Part shown: one piece after another, positions 15,238-22,800 of the stretch
Position numbering within the stretch: position 1 is the first letter of the stretch
How the letters are laid out: the number at the start of each line of letters is the position of its first letter
NCBI GenBank assembly: GCA_035374585.1
Contig: DAOSPF010000053.1
Location: forward strand, 1 to 24,791
Origin: JAKPQD01 sp029572965
GTDB taxonomy: Bacteria; Bacteroidota; Bacteroidia; Bacteroidales; DTGW01
Reading direction: 5' to 3'
Length of the DNA: 24,791 bases
The notes under the pieces: model-generated
Told to the model about the DNA's origin: nothing
The model's database searches: none
The model's input: only the letters and a program-made list of their open reading frames with translations
Position numbers and translations under genes: made by a program

Positions 15238-15987
15238 ATGATTGTTCGCCTAATCAATAAAGTTATCAAACCATTAAAATTAAATATTACTTCCATATCT
15301 TCAGCAGCACCTGTCGATATTGAAAAAGATTTCCTTGAAGCTTACCAATTGGCAAAACCCTATACCATGACATCTTTTGACAGGATGTACGCTGCATACA
15401 AAGCTGCTGAATACGTGGTAAACGCCAAGATTGAAGGCGATATTGTCGAATGTGGTGTTTGGCGCGGAGGTAGTTCAATGATTATGGCATTAAAACTTAC
15501 TGCTATGAAATCCTTTGACCGTGACTTATATATGTATGACACCTATGAAGGCATGAGCGAGCCAACGAAAGAAGATGTTGACTTAAGTGGCGTTCATTCT
15601 TCTGAAAGACTTAGTAAAGAAGATAAGTATAAAGGAAACAATGTATGGTGCTACGCCGGATTGGATGAGGTAAAACAAAACATGCTGAAAACCAAATATC
15701 CAATGGATAAGATTAAGTTTATTAAAGGAAAAGTAGAAGACACCATTCCCGGCACAATTCCTTCAAAAATATCTATCCTTCGATTAGATACAGACTGGTA
15801 TAGCTCTACAAAACATGAGATGCAGCACCTTTTCCCTCTCCTATCCAAAAACGGAATATTGATTATCGACGATTATGGACATTGGCAAGGTTCCAGGCAA
15901 GCGGTAGATGAATATTTTAAAGAATTCGGCATTGTCCCATTTTTACATAGAGTTGATTACACTGGCCGTCTTTATGTAAAACTTTAG
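15238..15987 (+). CDS. TylF/MycF-family O-methyltransferase
   Basis: A 249-residue SAM- and Mg-dependent methyltransferase of the macrocin-O-methyltransferase family, which methylates sugar hydroxyls. Motif I is ECGVWRGGSS (71-80). YMYDTYEGMSEP (98-109) follows, then ILRLDTDWYSST (180-191) and DDYGHWQGSRQAVDEYF (211-227). The aspartates in the last two segments correspond to the metal ligands of MycF. Members are common in LPS and capsule loci. It is the third gene of the methyltransferase-GT4-TylF unit and probably decorates the same glycan. Confidence 0.9.
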   Translation: MIVRLINKVIKPLKLNITSISSAAPVDIEKDFLEAYQLAKPYTMTSFDRMYAAYKAAEYVVNAKIEGDIVECGVWRGGSSMIMALKLTAMKSFDRDLYMYDTYEGMSEPTKEDVDLSGVHSSERLSKEDKYKGNNVWCYAGLDEVKQNMLKTKYPMDKIKFIKGKVEDTIPGTIPSKISILRLDTDWYSSTKHEMQHLFPLLSKNGILIIDDYGHWQGSRQAVDEYFKEFGIVPFLHRVDYTGRLYVKL

Positions 15988-16049
15988 AAACATTCCATCA
16001 TAACTTAATAAATAATGAAACTTTAGTAAGCTAAATGAAAAGAATTATT

Positions 16050-16057
16050 TATATTTG
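16050..16057 (+). promoter_or_regulatory. Putative -7 box ahead of the broken lipoprotein
   Basis: TATATTTG matches TAnnTTTG, 14 bases upstream of the ATG at 16072. Promoter-like sequence is kept although the gene behind it is broken. Confidence 0.4.
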
Positions 16058-16071
16058 ATATTAACATTTAC

Positions 16072-16294
16072 ATGAAAACACAATCCCTTAAACTCGCCTT
16101 TTATACGTTTTTGTTGTTAATATTTAGCATTTCTTGCCAAAAGAATGACAACTCTGAGTCTCAACCCGCAACCGGGCAAGTTCAATTTGGTTTTAAATCA
16201 GGCCAAATGAATGTAAAAAGCTCGTCTGTTAATGCTACTCAAGTCTGATAGTTTCTGTTGAAGATAAAGATGTGTTTTTGTTTGCATACTTTTG
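16072..16294 (+). pseudogene. Frameshifted, truncated lipoprotein gene
   Basis: From the ATG at 16072 a 58-codon frame encodes a lipoprotein start: MKTQSLKLAFYTFLLLIF, then lipobox SISC (Cys22) and QKNDNSESQP. It stops at TGA 16246-16248. The coding sense continues in another forward frame directly across that stop, where SLIVSVEDKD can be read. That segment resembles the VSIEDxxG continuation I would expect in related Bacteroidota lipoproteins. After that the frame runs into the wzx promoter region and ends at 16320 without further family-like sequence. I infer a frameshift plus loss of the 3' part. The function of the intact family is unknown. In the 328-bp gap 15988-16315 this and two promoter boxes are all I see. 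Confidence 0.55.
16287..16294 (+). promoter_or_regulatory. Putative -7 promoter box of the flippase gene
   Basis: TACTTTTG matches TAnnTTTG, 21 bases upstream of the ATG at 16316. It overlaps the end of the broken lipoprotein sequence. Confidence 0.4.
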
Positions 16295-16315
16295 CATGCA
16301 ATCTAATAAAAAACT

Positions 16316-17821
16316 ATGGGCATAGTTGTTCGTCAAAGCATTAAAGCAACAGTTGTTTCCTATCTTGGGGCGCTGGTAGGTTATATAAACATAATGTTTA
16401 TTACTCCATTGTGTTTGTCTCCAGAAATAATTGGTTTTGGAAAGGTTTTTTTAGATGCCGCGTTGATGTTTACCTTTGTAGCCCAGCTTGGTTTAAACTC
16501 CGCTCTTATACGCTTTTTCCCGTATTTTAGAGATGAAAAAAACAACCATGGCATATTTGGGATAATACTAGTTGTACCGCTTATGGGTTTAGTACTTTTA
16601 TCTGCACTGGTGGGAATTTTTTACAACCCTATCATTGGCATGTTCCAAGCCAATTCGGCACTCTTTGCGGACAATTTCTATTATGTGCTCCCGCTTACAT
16701 TCTTTATGATGTATTTGGTTCTGTTTGAAACCTTTTCATCATGCCTGCTTCGGATTGTTGTTCCAAAATTGATACGGGAAATTGGGCTTAGGTTATTGAA
16801 CATTGCAGTTATTGTGCTATTTTATCTTAAAGTACTGGATTTTAAAGCTTACATTATTTCAATCATCGTTATATATGTTATTGCAACAGTTCTCAACCTT
16901 TACTACCTGAAGAAAATTACAAACCTATCGATAAAGCCTGATTTCTCAGGTATTCCTAAAAAAGTATTTCGTGATTTGATGTTTTACATAGCTTTCATTC
17001 TTTTTGTTGGTATTGGTTCAAATATTGTCAGCAAAATAGATGTATTCATGATTAGTTCGAGCCTAAACCTCAGTTATGCTGGCATCTTTAGCATTGCTTT
17101 TTATGTAACAACAATAATAGAGATTCCGTCAAAAGCTTTTATGCAAATTACCAATCCTATTGTAGCACAGGCCGCCAAAGACAATGACTTCAAAAAAATA
17201 GGCGATTTGTACACTAAAAGTTCAATAAACCAATATATTGTTGGAGGTTTCATTCTGTTGCTCGTATGGGCCAATGTTGACAATATATTCAAAATCATGC
17301 CCAATGGAGAGCTTTTCCAATCAGGTAAATATGTGATCCTGCTTCTTGGACTTGGCAAGATTGCTGATATGGTAACTGGCATAAACCTAATAGTAATTGC
17401 AAACTCTAGGTATTATTGGTATCAGCTTATATTTACTTCATATATCACAGCAACAACAATACTTTTAAATTATTACCTGATTCCAAGGTTTGGTATTAAT
17501 GGAGCTGGCATGACTTCTTTAATCGCCATGAGCACCTATAATTTGCTTCTGCTGTTTTTCCTTAAATATAAGCTCTCGCTTTGGCCTTTCAACATAAAGA
17601 CCCTTACATTAACCATCTTTTTCCTTTTACTTTTTGCAATCAATTACATCTTACCCGTTTTATCAAATCCTATTTTAGATGGTATTTATAGAAGTATTAT
17701 TCTTACAGCAGGCTTTGTATTAGTTATCTACAAAGGCAATATTTCAGATGATTTTAACAACCTGATATCACAAATCAGTCTTGAAAATATTAAAAAACAT
17801 ATACCAACCAAAATCAAATAG
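16316..17821 (+). CDS. Wzx-like polysaccharide flippase (MOP superfamily)
   Basis: A 501-residue polytopic inner-membrane protein with about 12-14 hydrophobic segments spread over its length, matching the polysaccharide-biosynthesis (PST/Wzx) branch of the MOP exporters. The start resembles family members (KATVVSYLGALVGYINIMFITP), as do GIFSIAFYVTTIIEIPSKAF (about 258-277) and GINGAGMTSLIAMSTYNLLL in the C-terminal half. It should move undecaprenyl-linked glycan units across the inner membrane. It is full length, but lies between two broken genes (16072-16294 and 17824-18179), so the cluster around it has been rearranged. Substrate cannot be inferred. Confidence 0.9.
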   Translation: MGIVVRQSIKATVVSYLGALVGYINIMFITPLCLSPEIIGFGKVFLDAALMFTFVAQLGLNSALIRFFPYFRDEKNNHGIFGIILVVPLMGLVLLSALVGIFYNPIIGMFQANSALFADNFYYVLPLTFFMMYLVLFETFSSCLLRIVVPKLIREIGLRLLNIAVIVLFYLKVLDFKAYIISIIVIYVIATVLNLYYLKKITNLSIKPDFSGIPKKVFRDLMFYIAFILFVGIGSNIVSKIDVFMISSSLNLSYAGIFSIAFYVTTIIEIPSKAFMQITNPIVAQAAKDNDFKKIGDLYTKSSINQYIVGGFILLLVWANVDNIFKIMPNGELFQSGKYVILLLGLGKIADMVTGINLIVIANSRYYWYQLIFTSYITATTILLNYYLIPRFGINGAGMTSLIAMSTYNLLLLFFLKYKLSLWPFNIKTLTLTIFFLLLFAINYILPVLSNPILDGIYRSIILTAGFVLVIYKGNISDDFNNLISQISLENIKKHIPTKIK

Positions 17822-17823
17822 TG

Positions 17824-18179
17824 ATGAAGGTCTTGTTTTTATTAGGAGGGATGCCTCATTATATTTCAAAAATAATAAAACCAAACTTGCCGGCATGAGC
17901 GGACTATCTATCAACGAAGCTATGGCCTTTGGAAAACCCGTGGTATGTTCGGTTTGTGATGGTACTGAAAAAGTTTTGGTCCGTGATGGCAAAAATGGGT
18001 ATTACTTTGAAAGTGGCAATAGCAAAAGTCTTGCAGATAAGATTATGTCCATTATTGGACATGATGAAGTGCAAACCAGCATGGGCAAAGAAAGTGAACG
18101 TATCATTAAAGAAGAAATCAATATTGACGTTGTTTGTAACAACTTTATTTCGGCCTTACGAACAATCCACTCATCGTGA
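17824..18179 (+). pseudogene. Glycosyltransferase (GT4-like) with a large internal deletion
   Basis: An ATG at 17824, two bases after the flippase stop, begins MKVLFLLGGMPHYISKI, a typical GT-B glycosyltransferase N-terminus, but this frame ends at a TGA near 17896. In a different frame, from about 17886 to the TGA at 18177-18179, the sequence reads AGMSGLSINEAMAFGKPVV, then CDGTEKVLVRDGKNGYYFE and SLADKIMSI. This is the C-terminal donor-binding part of a GT4 enzyme. About 20 N-terminal and 95 C-terminal residues remain of a family usually near 350-380, so roughly 240 codons are missing and the parts are out of frame. A longer open frame through the C-terminal part starts at 17781 inside the flippase gene, but its first ~35 codons have no family resemblance. 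The product is very unlikely to work. Confidence 0.75.
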
Positions 18180-19828
18180 AGAATCTCAAAACATCCATAT
18201 TATTGGTTTTTAGTTTCCTCTTTCTTGCTACTATTAATTCAGAAAGTCAGCATCTCAATTTTCAAAACGAATACATTATAAAGTTTGTAAAACCCACCAA
18301 TGTAAAAATCGAATACCTGACTACCCTCATTTCTATTGACAAAGTAAAAGGTGATAGTATTGTTGCCTACGTAAATACTAAACAACTAAAGACATTTCAA
18401 AAGCTAAACATCCCGTTTAGCCTTATTATTAAAGAAAAAGCAACATTAGCAACTACCTCTGGCAATATTTGGGATTGGAACAAATACCCTACACTCAGCG
18501 AATATATACAAATGCTGGATAGTATGCAACAAATCCATCCCGACCTTTGTAAAATAATAACATTTGGCAATAGTGCCTTAGGAAAACCTATATATTACGC
18601 TCGAATCAACAAAGATACCTCCATATACAAACCATCTGTCTTACTTTCTTCTACTATACATGGCGATGAAACAGGCGGCTCTGTGGTTTTGACCAGGCTA
18701 ATTTTTTATTTGCTTGACAATTATGGCAAATCAAGTACCGTAACCAACCTCATTGACAACTTGGATATCTGGATCAACCCGGTTTTCAACCCTGACGGAA
18801 GGTTTGCCAGCACTATGAACCGTAGTAATGGCAATTATGTTGACCTCAACCGTAATTTTCCTGATATTTTTTACGGTTCTCACCCAGATAATAATGATTA
18901 CCAGCCTGAAACCCGGTCTTTAATGAACTTGTACTCAACATACAATTTTGTATTATCGGCTACTTTACATGCTGGAGCCGAAGTAGCCAATTATCCTTGG
19001 GATGCATCCCCTTCATTTCATGCCGATAAGCAATGGTTTGAAAATGTATCACACGAATATGCCGATACTGCTATGAAATATGGCCCTGTCAATTACTTCC
19101 AAACGCTTTACCCTGATGGTGTTATTGATGGCTGGTACTGGTATCCGGTTTATGGTGGCCGCCAGGATTATGTCACAGGCGTTTGCCACAGCCGCGAAAC
19201 AACGCTGGAGATAGATGACAACAAGTTTACTCCCGAAAATGAACTGGAAACCCTTTGGCAAGCCAATTATCGCTCACTTCTCAATTATATCAACAACGCC
19301 ACCAAAGGCATTCATGGAATTGTCTATGACAAAAACACCAATACCCCGATAAAAGCTACTATTGAGGTGGTAAACTACGATGATTCATTGTCTGTCGTCT
19401 ATTCGGATACTAAAACAGGCCATTTTACAAGGCTTTTACCAGTAGGAACTTATACCCTCAAGATTTATGCAAAAGGTTATGACACGTTGACTGTTGAAAA
19501 TACATATTTTACAATGAATACATCAAGACAACTTACAGCATACCTTACTCCTTCTGCTAAAAATTACATTGATAATAACTTTTCAGGACAAATTAAGGTT
19601 TTCCCAAATCCTGCTATGAATACCTTGTTTATTTCAGGCATTTATGACAATGAAATAGTACTAAAATTATGTATTTATAATACTTCTGGAGTTTCTATCC
19701 CAGATCTTTCTTTAGAAAAAAACACTCACACCATTGACATTTCTCACATACCTGATGGCTTCTATTTTGTATTTATTCAAACTTCAAAAAAGGTTTTTAA
19801 ATCTAAGTTCATAAAAAGAACAAATTGA
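18176..19828 (+). CDS. Secreted M14 zinc carboxypeptidase with T9SS sorting domain
   Basis: A 550-residue exported metallocarboxypeptidase. Order: signal peptide (about 1-24), a pro-region (to ~95), the M14 domain (about 105-375), a carboxypeptidase-regulatory-like beta-sandwich (about 378-457, GIHGIVYDKNTNTPIKATIEV), and a type A T9SS C-terminal sorting domain (about 472-550, IKVFPNPAMNTLFISG). Zinc ligands are H162 and E165 (IHGDETGG) and H265 (TLHAGAE). N225-R226 (DLNRNFP) fit the substrate-carboxylate site and E345 (TTLEID) is the catalytic glutamate. All catalytic positions are present. The start is a GTG whose GTGA overlaps the stop of the broken glycosyltransferase; it is the only start that keeps the signal peptide. 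Export through the outer membrane by T9SS is inferred from the tail. Confidence 0.93.
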   Translation: MKNLKTSILLVFSFLFLATINSESQHLNFQNEYIIKFVKPTNVKIEYLTTLISIDKVKGDSIVAYVNTKQLKTFQKLNIPFSLIIKEKATLATTSGNIWDWNKYPTLSEYIQMLDSMQQIHPDLCKIITFGNSALGKPIYYARINKDTSIYKPSVLLSSTIHGDETGGSVVLTRLIFYLLDNYGKSSTVTNLIDNLDIWINPVFNPDGRFASTMNRSNGNYVDLNRNFPDIFYGSHPDNNDYQPETRSLMNLYSTYNFVLSATLHAGAEVANYPWDASPSFHADKQWFENVSHEYADTAMKYGPVNYFQTLYPDGVIDGWYWYPVYGGRQDYVTGVCHSRETTLEIDDNKFTPENELETLWQANYRSLLNYINNATKGIHGIVYDKNTNTPIKATIEVVNYDDSLSVVYSDTKTGHFTRLLPVGTYTLKIYAKGYDTLTVENTYFTMNTSRQLTAYLTPSAKNYIDNNFSGQIKVFPNPAMNTLFISGIYDNEIVLKLCIYNTSGVSIPDLSLEKNTHTIDISHIPDGFYFVFIQTSKKVFKSKFIKRTN

Positions 19829-19851
19829 AAGGTACTCAATTCTTTTGAAAC

Positions 19852-19879
19852 AAAAAGGGCAACCTCACGATTACCCTTT
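19852..19879 (-). terminator. Intrinsic terminator of the giant surface-protein gene
   Basis: On the minus strand aaaggg and cccttt (19874-19879 and 19854-19859) form a stem, extendable past one mismatch by two A/T pairs, followed by a further T run (read as cccttttt then g). It lies 5 bases beyond the giant gene stop (19885) in the 56-bp convergent gap with the M14 gene. On the plus strand the T run is short, so it should work mainly for the minus-strand gene. Confidence 0.5.
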
Positions 19880-19884
19880 CAATA

Positions 19885-22800
19885 TTATTGTTTTACAATG
19901 ACCGTTTGTTTCATCCGGCCTTTACTGTCTGTTACACGCAGATAGTATGTGCCTTGTTCAAGCATATCGCCATCAAGGGTGATAAACCTCTCGCCTTTTT
20001 CAAGTGTCATCTGCTTCGTCAACCGAACATTGCGTCCCGAAATATCTACAATTGACAGGTTGACAACTCCATTATCCGGAATGTCCATCTTGATAATTAG
20101 CTTAGCTGTGAATGGATTTGGATAAACATTAAGCCCCAGCTGATTTTCAGTAGTTTCAACTCCTACGTAACCCAATACAGTGACCTTAGCCTGACATGTT
20201 GAATAATTGCCACTATTGTCGGTAACTGTAAGCACCACATCTTTTGTACCAGTAGTGGTAAAAGTAGATACACTTAATGACTTAGACTTAATACCACAGG
20301 CATCTGTACTGCCATTATCTACCAAATCTGGTGTTATCACAGCTTTTCCGTTAGCATCAAGATGAACTTCTATGTTTTTGCATAGCGGCTCCGGAGAAAC
20401 TTCATCCGACTGGCACAGGGTTGCTGTTGTCACCTTTTCGCAATGTTTACTCGAATCGCCTGTAATTGGGTCTGCATAAGTCAGACAAACCTCATATTCA
20501 TCGCTGTTTTGATAGGTATGCTGAGGACTTGTTGTTGTAGAGTCTGTTTCTCCATCACCAAAATCCCATTTCAACTTGGCCTGATCGCCCAATCCTGCCC
20601 CAATAAAGTCAATGGGATAACCTCCAGCCTTCTTACTGTATGGTTTTGCCCAAAATGCAAATCGTACAAGAAATGTATCAGGCTTATTGATATTCAACAG
20701 TTTATATGTGACATTATGACTATTAGTCGCAGTATTTGTCACTTTTAGTGATACCATATAATACCCCGGAGTACTATATTTATGCGCTGGAGATGCAAGG
20801 GCAGATGTTTTTCCATCGCCAAAGTTCCATTCTAATTTATTATATGTCCCTGAAGACAAATTATAAAACCTGGTATAAGCGCTGTCTTTTGAAACCTGGT
20901 AAATAAAGTCTGCTTTATTTTCATTGCCAACAGAGCTTCCTACCTTTATTTCCTTGCAAGTGATATTAACTATATTTTGAGTATTTACTACCGTTAAACA
21001 TACGTTATAATCATCCTGTACTTTATACAGGTGTGTAGGTGAAGTTTCATTTGATATAGCCGAATTGTCACCAAAGTTCCATAACCATTTTACAATATTG
21101 CCCTTCGATTTATTCTTAAATGCCACCGTTTGATTATCTGTTCCCATTAAATAAATAAAGTCTGCCTCACAGTCATTTTCAGGGCCTGATACTAAAATAA
21201 TTTTCGAAACATTATCCATACATCCAGTTTCGGGATTAAAGGTTGTTAAGCTTACCTGATAGTAACCTGCCCGTTTGAAGATATGAACAGGGTTTGTTTC
21301 GGTACTAATTGTACCATCCCCAAAAATCCAATAAGCATCAGTCCCTCCGGTTTTATCCAGACTGGTAAATTCAACTTTATTGTTTACACTGTCAACATAA
21401 TAGGCAAAGTTAGCATTGCAGCTGGCTTTGCCAACCTGGACACTCTTCTCGATATAATCTATACAGCTGCCATTTTTATCCAAAACAGTAAGAGAAATGT
21501 TATGTATGCCGGCTGAAACATACTTGAACGTTGGGTTTTGCATTGTCGAGTAATTACGCCCGTCGAAGAGCCAGAAATTATTGGCTATATTTCCGGTCGA
21601 AAGGTTTTTCAGAGTAACCGTATTTGTAGAAGTTTCTACCGAATAATCAAAATCTGCCTTGCATGCAATGTTTCCAATTTTTACCAATTGAGAATAAGCA
21701 TCACTACAAGTTCCAACTGAATCTTTGATCATTAAACTTACCAAATAATACCCGGCATTTTTATAGGTATGCACAGGATTGGCCAATGTTGATGACATAC
21801 CATCGTCAAACGTCCAATAATAAGCATTCTTACCAATTGAAGTGTTTGTAAATGTCACTTTCCCGGCATTATCGACAACATATTTGAAAGAGGCCTCATT
21901 ACTGCATACAGCAGTACCTACCACTATTTTTTTTACATAGGTTGCAGATTTACCTGTGCTACTGTTATAAGCCTTTAGATATACAACATAAATGCCGGCA
22001 CGGCTATAATTATGAACCGGAGATATTTCTGTTGAAAACTGTCCATCGCCAAATATCCAGTAATAATTGGTTGCTTTCTCCGAAATATTGGCAAAACTAA
22101 CTTGCAACTGGTTTATAGTATAAGTATATTTTGCAGCCAGATAGCTTGTATTCAGCGAGTCTATTTTTATCAGCGCACACTTGTTGGCCATACAGTTGGT
22201 TGTCATATTGACCATCGTCATACACACTTCGTACTCTCCCGGGGCTGCATATTTGTAACTTGGACTACTGTCATTGCTAACTGACCCATCTCCATAAGTC
22301 CAGTAAAACTGAGATGCCCCTAACGAAAGGTTATTCAATTTCAAAGTTGAGTCGGTTACCGTATAGATAAAATCAGCTATACATTTACCAATAATTACCG
22401 ATTGTTTGGTAACACAGCTGTTGTTGTCTTTAACTGTTACAAGGTATGTATTCGCAGCTAAATCTGAAAACAAGCTTGTACTTGAATAAGATACCCCACC
22501 GTCTATCGAATAAGAGAATGGGGCTGTCCCCTTAATTGTTGCAATCTTTATTGTACCATTGTTTTCGTTTGTAACATTTGTTGCAACAGCTTTAAACTCT
22601 ACTGCCGGAAAACTGTTCACTGTAACAGTCGCTGCTACTCTGCTTGTTGAGTTACAACCATTATAGCTGGCCTCGGCATAATACGTAGTTGTAGCTGTCA
22701 GGATTGGTGTTGTAAAAATATTGTTTTGCGCTAATACAGTGCCCCCTGTTGCACTACCGTACCATGAAACTATGCCGGCACTGGTATTTGCCTTAATAAT

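Noticed and set aside
17781..17885. Start of the C-terminal glycosyltransferase frame inside the flippase gene
   Set aside because: The first ~35 codons overlap the flippase end in another frame and resemble no glycosyltransferase; the real remnant N-terminus is in a different frame at 17824.
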